From: an uncultured Eubacteriales bacterium
Lineage (GTDB): Bacteria; Bacillota; Clostridia; Oscillospirales; Oscillospiraceae
DNA: 14,882 bases
NCBI GenBank assembly: GCA_900555735.1
Contig: USMI01000033.1
Span: forward strand, 1 to 14,882
Reading direction: 5' to 3'
The notes under the pieces were generated by a model, which was given only the letters and a program-made list of their open reading frames with translations, was not told the origin of the DNA and made no database searches. This document shows, piece by piece, positions 7,413 through 13,821 of the stretch (its first letter is position 1; each line of letters begins with the position of its first letter). The position numbers and the translations under genes were made by a program.

Positions 7413-8354
7413 ATGAGCTTTACCTATCTGAACCTGCAGGGCAAGCTGGAGCATGTGGATGTGACGGCTGAGGATATCGACCGCCAGCTGCAGCGGCTTT
7501 TGCAGGCCAATCCCCGCATTATCCCCGTCACCGGCCGCGCCGCGGCGCTGGGCGACGAGCTGGTGCTGGACTACGCCGGATTTTCCGAGGGCGTCCAGTT
7601 CCCCGGCGGCACCGCCGAGAAGCAGACCCTGACGCTGGGCAGCGGCATGTTTATCCCCGGCTTCGAGGAGCAGCTGGTGGGCACCAACATCGGCGACGAT
7701 GTGACCGTCACCGTTACGTTTCCCACCGAGTATCACGCTCCGGAGCTGGCGGGCAAGCCCGCCGAGTTCCGCTGCCATGTCCACGAGATCCGCACCCACT
7801 CCAGCTATGAGCTGGACGATACCTTCGCCAAGGAGATCGGCCAGTGCGACACCATGGAGCAGATGCGCGAGAACATGGGCAAGGCCCTGCAGGACTACTA
7901 TAACGAGCGGGCCGAGCAGGAGCTGCGCTGGCAGCTGATGCATCAGGCCGCTGCCACCGTGGAGGAGCAGCCCTCCGACGAGGAGCTGGACCGCATGGTG
8001 GAGGCCCAGATGGAGACGCTGACGGCCCAGCTGGCCCAGAAGGGCCTGACGCTGGAGGCCTATTGCCAGTTCACCGGCAGCGACGAGAAGAAGCTGCGGG
8101 AGGATATGCGTCCCGACGCGCTGGAGGCCTTCCGCACCCAGAAGGCGGTGGAGAAGATCGCCCAGCTGGAGAACCTGACCGTCACCGACGAGGAGATGAA
8201 CGCCGCCATCGAGCGGATCTGCGCCGACAACCATATGAGCGCGGAGGATCTCAAGCCCTATTTCGACAACGGCTTTCTGACCGTTGTCCGCCAGCAGATG
8301 CTGCGGGACAAGGCCACCGAGGTGGTGCGCCGCAGCGCCCAGATCACCCAGTGA
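7413..8354 (+). CDS. Trigger-factor-like peptidyl-prolyl isomerase/chaperone lacking the ribosome-binding domain
   Basis: Trigger factor is a folding helper with three parts: an N-terminal ribosome-binding domain, an FKBP-type prolyl isomerase domain and a helical C-terminal substrate cradle. This 313-residue protein has only the last two. Residues ~46-129 are the FKBP domain, with LGSGMFIPGFEEQLVG, a VTFPTEYHAPELAGKPA segment and a closing VHEI. Residues ~130-313 are the charged helical C-terminal region (ELDDTFAKEI, LTLEAYCQFTGSDEKKLRED, VTDEEMNAAI). The ~110-residue N-terminal domain with its GFRxGKxP ribosome contact is absent, against ~430 residues for standard Tig. The start at 7413 has AAAAGGA about 10 bases upstream and begins right after the DUF3786 stop. 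It is therefore probably a paralogue specialised for proteins of this pathway (inference). A normal tig elsewhere in the genome would be expected. Confidence 0.85.
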   Translation: MSFTYLNLQGKLEHVDVTAEDIDRQLQRLLQANPRIIPVTGRAAALGDELVLDYAGFSEGVQFPGGTAEKQTLTLGSGMFIPGFEEQLVGTNIGDDVTVTVTFPTEYHAPELAGKPAEFRCHVHEIRTHSSYELDDTFAKEIGQCDTMEQMRENMGKALQDYYNERAEQELRWQLMHQAAATVEEQPSDEELDRMVEAQMETLTAQLAQKGLTLEAYCQFTGSDEKKLREDMRPDALEAFRTQKAVEKIAQLENLTVTDEEMNAAIERICADNHMSAEDLKPYFDNGFLTVVRQQMLRDKATEVVRRSAQITQ

Positions 8355-8433
8355 CCCCCGGCGCACAGGGCGCCGCAGGATACATTCATTCATTATTCAG
8401 GGACGACCTGAGGATAACAAGGAGGATAACCCC

Positions 8434-10242
8434 ATGGCAATCGAATTCAAAGACGGCAAGTATGTTGACGCCAACGGCCACGTGACGCTGGATCCTACCA
8501 TCTATAAGGATTGGCAGATCGCCGAGGAGGCGGAAAAGGCACTTCCCCCTGTGGAATATTTCCGCGAGAAGCTGGGCCTGCTGCCCGAGGAGATCATCCC
8601 CTACGGCAAGACCCCCAAGATCGACTTCATCAAGGTCATGAACCGCCTGAAGGATAAGCCCGACGGCAAGTTCATCGAAGTGACCGCCATCACCCCCACT
8701 CCCTTCGGCGAGGGTAAGTCCACCGTGTCTCTGGGCCTGATCGAGGGTCTGGGCAAGCTGGGTCTGAACGTGGGCGGCGCTCTGCGTCAGCCCTCCGGCG
8801 GCCCCACCATGAACGTCAAGGGTACCGCTGCCGGCGGCGGCAACGCCCTGCTGATGCCCATGACCGAGTTCTCTCTGGGCCTGACCGGCGACATCAACGA
8901 CATCATGAACGCCCACAATCTGGCCATGGTGGCCCTGAACGCCCGTATGCAGCACGAGCGCAACAACAACGACGAGTGGCTGGCCGCCAAGGGCCTGAAG
9001 CGTCTGGACATCGACCCCAAGCGCATTGAGATGGGCTGGGTCATGGACTTCTGCGCACAGGGCCTGCGCAACATCATCATCGGCATCGGCGGCCGTCTGG
9101 ACGGATTCATGATGGAGTCCAAGTTCGGCATCGCTGTCGGCTCCGAGCTGATGGCCATTCTGGCCGTGGCCCGTGACCTGAAGGACCTGCGTGAGCGTAT
9201 CGGCAAGATCGTTGTGGCTTACTCCCGCAGCGGCGAGCCCGTCACCTGCGAGGATCTGGAGGTTGCCGGCGCCATGACCGCATGGATGCGCAACACCATC
9301 AACCCCACCATGTGCTATTCCGTGGAGCACCAGCCCGTTCTGGTCCACGCCGGTCCCTTCGCCAACATCGCCATCGGCCAGTCCTCTGTCATCGCCGACC
9401 GTCTGGCCCTGAAGCTGTTTGACTATCATGTTACCGAGTCCGGCTTCGCCGCCGACATCGGCTTCGAGAAGTTCTGGAACGTCAAGACCCGCCTCAGCGG
9501 TCTGACCCCCAACGTGTCCGTGCTGGTTGCCACCGTCCGCGCCCTGAAGATGCACGGCGGCGGCCCGAAGGTCACCCCCGGCGCACCGCTGCCCAAGGAG
9601 TATACCGAGGAGAATCTGGAGCTGCTGGAGAAGGGCACCTGCAACCTGTTCCACCATGTGAACACCATCAAGAAGTCCGGCATCAACCCCGTGGTCTGCA
9701 TCAACCGCTTCTATACCGATACCGACGCCGAGATCGCCCTGCTGAAGAAGCTGTGCCAGGAGCGCGGCATCCGCTGCGCCGAGTCCAACCATTGGCGCTT
9801 CGGCGGCGAGGGCGCCATCGAGCTGGCCAAGACCGTTGTGGAGGCCTGCGAGGAGCCCGTGAACGTCAAATTCCTGTACGATCTGGATATGCCTCTGCGT
9901 CAGCGCGTCGAGCTGATCGCCAAGGAGGTCTACGGCGCTGACGGCGTGGATTGGGCGCCTCTGGCGGTGGAGAAGGCCAAGCGCTTCGAGAGCGATCCCA
10001 AGTATGCCGATTACTGCACCATGATGGTCAAGACCCATCTGTCCCTGTCCGACGATCCCAGCAAGAAGGGCGTTCCCACCGGCTGGCGTCTGGCGATCCG
10101 CGACATTCTGGAGTATGGCGGTGCCAAGTTCCTGTGCCCCATGGCCGGCACCATCTCCATGATGCCCGGCACCGCGGCCAACCCCGCCTACCGCCGCATC
10201 GATGTGGACACCGAGACCGGCAAGGTCAGCGGCCTGTTCTAA
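8434..10242 (+). CDS. fhs: Formate-tetrahydrofolate ligase (10-formyl-THF synthetase)
   Basis: It condenses formate with THF using ATP to give 10-formyl-THF, the entry step of the methyl branch, in the cytosol. The 602-residue chain has the P-loop TPTPFGEGKS (K95), LRQPSGGPT, KGTAAGGG, VHAGPFANIAIG, ALKMHGGGP and the C-terminal GKVSGLF. It is longer than Moorella Fhs (~559). Several family motifs differ: KTQYS is KTHLS, LTGxIMTMPGLP is MAGTISMMPGTA, and FGIKGGAAGGG is MNVKGTAAGGG. From memory it resembles a ~590-600 residue type seen in sulfate-reducing Desulfobacterota. I chose ATG 8434 because AAGGAGG precedes it at the right distance and the family N-terminus follows; an open frame extends to 8284 but overlaps the preceding gene. 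The 79-base gap before it shows no clear promoter. A terminator-like hairpin follows. Confidence 0.94.
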   Translation: MAIEFKDGKYVDANGHVTLDPTIYKDWQIAEEAEKALPPVEYFREKLGLLPEEIIPYGKTPKIDFIKVMNRLKDKPDGKFIEVTAITPTPFGEGKSTVSLGLIEGLGKLGLNVGGALRQPSGGPTMNVKGTAAGGGNALLMPMTEFSLGLTGDINDIMNAHNLAMVALNARMQHERNNNDEWLAAKGLKRLDIDPKRIEMGWVMDFCAQGLRNIIIGIGGRLDGFMMESKFGIAVGSELMAILAVARDLKDLRERIGKIVVAYSRSGEPVTCEDLEVAGAMTAWMRNTINPTMCYSVEHQPVLVHAGPFANIAIGQSSVIADRLALKLFDYHVTESGFAADIGFEKFWNVKTRLSGLTPNVSVLVATVRALKMHGGGPKVTPGAPLPKEYTEENLELLEKGTCNLFHHVNTIKKSGINPVVCINRFYTDTDAEIALLKKLCQERGIRCAESNHWRFGGEGAIELAKTVVEACEEPVNVKFLYDLDMPLRQRVELIAKEVYGADGVDWAPLAVEKAKRFESDPKYADYCTMMVKTHLSLSDDPSKKGVPTGWRLAIRDILEYGGAKFLCPMAGTISMMPGTAANPAYRRIDVDTETGKVSGLF

Positions 10243-10289
10243 GCGCGGACGCGAACACTGCGAGGCTTTTTAGGATACTTAAATGCAAG

Positions 10290-10323
10290 AAAGCTCCGGC
10301 GGCTTGAAGCCGCCGGAGCTTTT
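10290..10323 (+). terminator. Intrinsic terminator or attenuator-like hairpin after fhs
   Basis: Positions 10290-10303 pair perfectly with 10309-10322 (14 bp, core AGCTCCGGCGGC) across a TTGAA loop, ending in TTTT at 10320-10323. This is the form of a rho-independent terminator, although most of the T-run lies inside the stem and it ends early. Only 16 bases separate it from the next likely start, too few for a promoter, so some read-through into the folate genes is expected. The AT-rich stretch 10264-10283 just before it has no matching -35 box. Confidence 0.7.
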
Positions 10324-10339
10324 CCCGTCAGCTACCTGC

Positions 10340-10672
10340 ATGATGAAGGAAGACGTTACCATCGATTATTTTGATCCCGCCCGCACCACGCTGACCAGGC
10401 GGGACAGCCTGAACATCCTGCTGATTGCCAGCAACCACACCGATACGCCCCTGTTCCCGGAAATCACCATCTACGGCGACGACGGAGAGCAAACGGTGCC
10501 TCTGTACAGCCGGGCACAGCCGCTGCCGGGTCATGGACACGAGCATCTGTACTTCCGTCTGCCGGAAGGCTGGGCACAGGCGATGGCAGGCGCGGAGGAG
10601 GTACGGCTGTTTGCCGCAGTGGGCGATGTGACGGGCAAGGAAAAAAGCAAACTGCTCTTTTTGACAGATTGA
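10340..10672 (+). CDS. Small protein of unknown function between fhs and fchA
   Basis: I do not recognise this family. From ATG 10340 it encodes 110 residues, MMKEDVTIDYFDPARTTLTR onward, ending LLFLTD. It has no signal peptide, membrane segment or cysteine motif. Short hydrophobic strands alternating with polar turns (LNILLIASNH, PEITIYGDD, HLYFRLP, VRLFAAVGDV) suggest a small beta-sandwich-like fold, which is inference. The start is uncertain. 10340 and 10343 lack a clear ribosome site, while an upstream ATG at 10283 has AGGA at 10272-10275 but would be translated through the terminator-like hairpin. The stop is 23 bases before fchA, so it is co-oriented and probably co-transcribed. Codon use looks like its neighbours. 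Its position among folate C1 genes is the only hint of a role. Confidence 0.6.
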   Translation: MMKEDVTIDYFDPARTTLTRRDSLNILLIASNHTDTPLFPEITIYGDDGEQTVPLYSRAQPLPGHGHEHLYFRLPEGWAQAMAGAEEVRLFAAVGDVTGKEKSKLLFLTD

Positions 10673-10695
10673 TTTGAGAAAACGAGGAGAGAACT

Positions 10696-11316
10696 ATGGA
10701 TTATACCACCAAATCCTGCCGTGAATTTGTCACGGTTCTGGCTTCCAACGAGCCTGCTCCCGGCGGCGGCGGCGCGTCCGCGCTGGTGGCCGCCATCGGT
10801 ACGGCGCTGGGCAACATGGTCGGCTCCCTGACCGTGGGCAAGAAGAAGTACGCCGACGTGGAAGCGGAGATCATCGCGCTACAGAAGAAGTGCGACGCCC
10901 TCCAGACCGAGCTGCTGGATCAGGTGCCCGCCGACGCCGAGGGCTTTATCCCGCTGGCTAACGCCTACGGCATCCCCAAGGATGACCCCGACCGGCCCCG
11001 TATCATGGAGGAGGCCACCATCACCGCCTGCAAGGTGCCCATGCACATCATGGAGCTGTGCTGCGAGGCCATCGACGCCATCGAAGTGTTTGCTGCGAAG
11101 GGCTCCCGTCTGGCGGTGTCCGACGCGGGCTGCGGCGCCACCATCGTGAAGGCGGCATTGCAGGCGGCGTCCCTGAACGTGTTCATCAACACCAAGACCT
11201 TGCAGAACCGTGAGGTGGCGGAGGAGATGAACACCAAGTGCCTGACCATGCTGGACGTGTACGGCAAGAAGGCCGATGGCATTTTTGAGACCGTCAAGGC
11301 CGGTTTCTTCAAATAA
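10696..11316 (+). CDS. fchA: Methenyl-THF cyclohydrolase, cyclodeaminase/cyclohydrolase family
   Basis: It interconverts 10-formyl-THF and 5,10-methenyl-THF, the step between Fhs and FolD, in the cytosol. At 206 residues it has the usual length of stand-alone FchA. The family signature APGGGGASALVAAIG is near residues 21-35, followed by a long-helix core (VGKKKYADVE, then DAGCGATIVKAALQAASLNV near the C-terminus) that resembles the cyclodeaminase domain of formiminotransferase-cyclodeaminase. The ribosome site is GAGGAG just before ATG 10696. The stop is 14 bases before folD, so the two are in one transcription unit. Its presence matters because the neighbouring FolD appears to lack cyclohydrolase residues. 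A formimino-THF cyclodeaminase role is an alternative, but the context favours cyclohydrolase. Confidence 0.9.
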   Translation: MDYTTKSCREFVTVLASNEPAPGGGGASALVAAIGTALGNMVGSLTVGKKKYADVEAEIIALQKKCDALQTELLDQVPADAEGFIPLANAYGIPKDDPDRPRIMEEATITACKVPMHIMELCCEAIDAIEVFAAKGSRLAVSDAGCGATIVKAALQAASLNVFINTKTLQNREVAEEMNTKCLTMLDVYGKKADGIFETVKAGFFK

Positions 11317-11330
11317 GGGAGGAAAAGAAT

Positions 11331-12209
11331 ATGGCAAAGCAATTACTGGGTAAAGAAGTCACCGCCGCCATGAACGAGAAGCTGCAGCAGCGTGTGGCGG
11401 CCCTGAAGGAAAAGGGCGTGACGCCGAAGCTGGCTATCGTCCGCTGCGGTGAGAATCCCTCCGACCTGTCCTATGAGAAGGGCGCAACCTCCCGTGCCGA
11501 GTTGATCGGCGTGGACGTGGTGAAGTTTCTGCTGCCGGAGGACGTGACCAAGGAGACGCTGATCGCCCAGATCGAGGCCATCAACGCCGACGACAGCATC
11601 CACGGCTGCCTGCTGTTCCGCCCCCTGCCCAAGCACCTGAAGGCGGATCAGGACGAGATCTGCAACCATCTGGCCGCCTGCAAGGATATCGACTCCATGA
11701 CCGACCTGTCCAACGCCGGTGTGTTCATGGGCAAGAAGCTGGGCTTCGCGCCCTGCACCCCCCAGGCCTGCATGGAGATCCTGGACTACTACGGCATCGA
11801 CTGCACCGGCAAAAAGGCTGTGGTCATTGGCCGCTCTCTGGTGGTAGGCAAGCCCGCCGCCATGATGCTGCTGGGCAAGAACGCCACCGTTACCGTGTGC
11901 CACACCAAGACCAGGGACGTGCAGGCTGTGGCCCGCGAGGCTGACATTCTGGTGTCCGCCGCCGGCGTGCTGAAGAGTCTGACCAAGGACTATGTCCGTC
12001 CCGGCCAGATCGTCATCGACGTGTCCATGAACTGGGATCCCGACAAAGTGACCTCCAAGGGTAAGGGCGGTATGGCGGGCGACGCCGTGTTCGCCGAGGT
12101 GGAGCCTATCGTGGAGGCCATCACCCCCGTGCCCGGCGGTGTGGGTGCTGTGACCACCTCCGTGCTGATCGGCCATGTGGTGGAGGCCGCCGAGCGCACG
12201 CTGGCGTAA
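11331..12209 (+). CDS. folD: Methylene-THF dehydrogenase, FolD family, probably without cyclohydrolase activity
   Basis: It interconverts 5,10-methenyl-THF and 5,10-methylene-THF with NAD(P)(H). The 292 residues cover both FolD domains: the folate-binding N-domain and the Rossmann domain with IGRSLVVGKP and the closing PVPGGVGAVTTSVL. Catalytic positions differ from the bifunctional type. Y48 is kept, but four residues on, where the cyclohydrolase lysine of YxxxK should be (K56 in human MTHFD1), there is A52 (YEKGA). The usual QLPLP is FRPLP, so the glutamine equivalent to human Q100 is F96. D121 of KDID is kept. With fchA immediately upstream, a dehydrogenase-only role is the natural reading (inference from known human and E. 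coli mutagenesis). Ribosome site GGGAGG; the next gene starts 12 bases after the stop. Confidence 0.92.
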   Translation: MAKQLLGKEVTAAMNEKLQQRVAALKEKGVTPKLAIVRCGENPSDLSYEKGATSRAELIGVDVVKFLLPEDVTKETLIAQIEAINADDSIHGCLLFRPLPKHLKADQDEICNHLAACKDIDSMTDLSNAGVFMGKKLGFAPCTPQACMEILDYYGIDCTGKKAVVIGRSLVVGKPAAMMLLGKNATVTVCHTKTRDVQAVAREADILVSAAGVLKSLTKDYVRPGQIVIDVSMNWDPDKVTSKGKGGMAGDAVFAEVEPIVEAITPVPGGVGAVTTSVLIGHVVEAAERTLA

Positions 12210-12221
12210 GGAGGGCTGACC

Positions 12222-13040
12222 ATGAATCTGTTTGCTCCTGCCGAGATCGCGGCCAACTACGCCGAGGCCGGCGTGAAGAAGAGCAGCCTGTCCGTCAGCA
12301 AAATGCTGCTGCTGGGCGTGCTGGCCGGTATGCTGATCGCCTTCCCCTCCTGCGTGACCAACATGGCCAGCTATGGCCTTGACAACAACAGCACCATCCG
12401 GGCCATCTCCGGACTGCTGTTCGCCTTCGGCCTTGGCATGGTGATCCTGATCGGCGCGGAACTGTTCACCGGCAATACGCTGATCTTCATCAGCGTGCTG
12501 GAGAAGAAGGTGCGCGTCACCGCCATGCTGAAGGACTGGCTGTTCGTGTACATTGGCAACTTCATCGGCTCGCTGCTGGTGGCGGTGCTGTGTGCCAAGT
12601 TCGGCTGGTTGTCCGCCAGCGGCAACCTGCTGGCCACCTATGCCATGAAGGTGGCGCTGGGCAAGATGACCATGCCCTTCCAGAACGCCTTTTTCATGGG
12701 CTTTTTGTGCAACGTGCTGGTGACCATCGGCGTGCTGCTGAGTCTGGGCGCCAAGGACACCATGGGCCGCTTCATGGGCGCGTGGGCGCCGGTGATGTTC
12801 TTCGTCACCTGCGGCTTCAACCACTCCATTGCTGACATGACCTACTGCACCATGGGCCTGTTCGCCAAGACCGTACCTGCCTACGCGGCGGCTGCGGCGG
12901 AGTGCCACCTAAATCTGGACGCCCTGACTTGGGGTACCTACTTCACCGGGAATATGATCCCTGTGACGCTGGGCAACATTCTGGGCGGCCTGTTTGTGGG
13001 CTTCGTCATGTGGTTCGGCTTCCTGCGGAAGGCGAAGTAA
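12222..13040 (+). CDS. Formate/nitrite transporter (FNT) family channel, probably formate
   Basis: This pentameric inner-membrane channel moves formate, or related small anions, across the membrane. The 272-residue protein has about six hydrophobic segments and the family motifs GAELFTGNT after the second, CGFNHSIADM with the central histidine H201, and NMIPVTLGNILGG before the last helix. The length is typical. The ribosome site GGAGG (12210-12214) directly follows the folD stop, so it is co-translated with the folate genes. This context favours formate over nitrite: the adjacent Fhs consumes formate. No pyruvate-formate lyase or formate dehydrogenase is in the window, so I cannot tell whether the cell imports or exports it. 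It resembles FocA but I do not assign that name with certainty. Confidence 0.9.
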   Translation: MNLFAPAEIAANYAEAGVKKSSLSVSKMLLLGVLAGMLIAFPSCVTNMASYGLDNNSTIRAISGLLFAFGLGMVILIGAELFTGNTLIFISVLEKKVRVTAMLKDWLFVYIGNFIGSLLVAVLCAKFGWLSASGNLLATYAMKVALGKMTMPFQNAFFMGFLCNVLVTIGVLLSLGAKDTMGRFMGAWAPVMFFVTCGFNHSIADMTYCTMGLFAKTVPAYAAAAAECHLNLDALTWGTYFTGNMIPVTLGNILGGLFVGFVMWFGFLRKAK

Positions 13041-13050
13041 GAGATAACCG

Positions 13051-13088
13051 CCATAACCTCCGGCTTGGCCGGAGGTTATGGATTTTGT
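13051..13088 (+). terminator. Terminator-like hairpin after the formate channel gene
   Basis: Positions 13051-13064 (CCATAACCTCCGGC) pair perfectly with 13068-13081 across a 3-base TTG loop, followed by ATTTTGT. This has the form of an intrinsic terminator with a short T-run. The ribosome site of the next gene (AAGGAGG, 13089-13095) begins only 8 bases after the stem, so no promoter fits between. The downstream genes must rely on read-through, or the hairpin acts as an RNA processing or stability element. Confidence 0.65.
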
Positions 13089-13104
13089 AAGGAGGCGTGT
13101 GCCT

Positions 13105-13803
13105 TTGGACAAGAACGATACGCTGATCCTGTGCTGCGCCTCGGTGCGGCGTCATCTGGACGCGGCCCAGCAGAAGATAGGGACGGACTTTCCGGTGCGG
13201 GAGCTGGCGTGGGAGAACCACAAGGAGCCTGCGGTGATGCACGAGACGCTGCTGCGCACCATGGCGGAGCTGCCGGAGGGCATCACCACGGTACTGTCCT
13301 GCGTGTGCAGCTGCGGCGGCGTGTGGGAGGGTGTGACCCTGCCTTGCCGGGTGGTGCTGCCGAAAATGGACGACTGCGTTACCATGATGCTGCAAACCGA
13401 CGACACCCTGCGGCCCGATGTCAAGCAGGAGGGCCATATCTACTTCCGGGACTGTGACCGGGGCGAACACTCGGTGGCGGCCTTCAAGGATGATATCTGT
13501 CGCCGGTACGGCATGGAGATCGGTACCTCCATCTTCGGCGGATTCATGGAGGGCTATCACCACGCCGACATGATCGACACCGGCGTGTACGACTGCTACG
13601 CCGAGGATTTCGTGGCGGAGATGCAGCAGTGCGCCGACCTGATCCGCTGCGATCTGGACTATGTGACCGGCAGCAACCGTGTGCTGGAAAATCTGGTGGC
13701 CGGACAGTGGAAAACGCAGTTTCTGGTGCTGGAAAAGGGACATACTGTAAAGGAGACAGACTTCTTCCCGGCGGGTGAGCCGGGACGGCGGCTGCTCTAC
13801 TGA
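13105..13803 (+). CDS. DUF1638 family protein
   Basis: This 232-residue cytosolic-looking protein has the pattern I associate with DUF1638: an N-terminal LILCCASVRRHL, then VLSCVCSCGGVWEGV (C66, C68, C70) and RVVLPKMDDCVTMML. No activity has been established that I can name. Relatives are known beside methylamine and other corrinoid methyltransferase genes in methanogens and acetogens, which fits this cluster. The cysteine cluster and the conserved DDC could bind metal or a cofactor (inference). I chose the rare TTG start at 13105 because AAGGAGG at 13089-13095 gives 9-base spacing. An in-frame GTG at 13099 is too close to it, and an in-frame ATG at 13078 lies inside the preceding hairpin. 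The stop is 18 bases before the next gene. Confidence 0.72.
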   Translation: MDKNDTLILCCASVRRHLDAAQQKIGTDFPVRELAWENHKEPAVMHETLLRTMAELPEGITTVLSCVCSCGGVWEGVTLPCRVVLPKMDDCVTMMLQTDDTLRPDVKQEGHIYFRDCDRGEHSVAAFKDDICRRYGMEIGTSIFGGFMEGYHHADMIDTGVYDCYAEDFVAEMQQCADLIRCDLDYVTGSNRVLENLVAGQWKTQFLVLEKGHTVKETDFFPAGEPGRRLLY

Positions 13804-13821
13804 ACAAAGGAGGAATGTGCC

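Noticed and set aside
8359..8375. Small GC hairpin after the trigger-factor-like gene
   Set aside because: The stem is only 6 bp with no T-run, within the range expected by chance in GC-rich sequence.
8284..8433. Extended N-terminus of Fhs beginning at 8284
   Set aside because: The extension overlaps the preceding trigger-factor-like gene, is rich in Arg and Ser and is unlike the family. ATG 8434 has a strong AAGGAGG.
10264..10285. AT-rich stretch after fhs as a promoter
   Set aside because: It contains GATACT, a partial -10 match, but no recognisable -35 box at the right distance, and a terminator-like hairpin follows at once.
13078..13104. ATG 13078 as start of the DUF1638 protein
   Set aside because: The codon is within the 3' arm of the hairpin and the real ribosome site (13089-13095) lies downstream of it. 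The added residues are not family-like.
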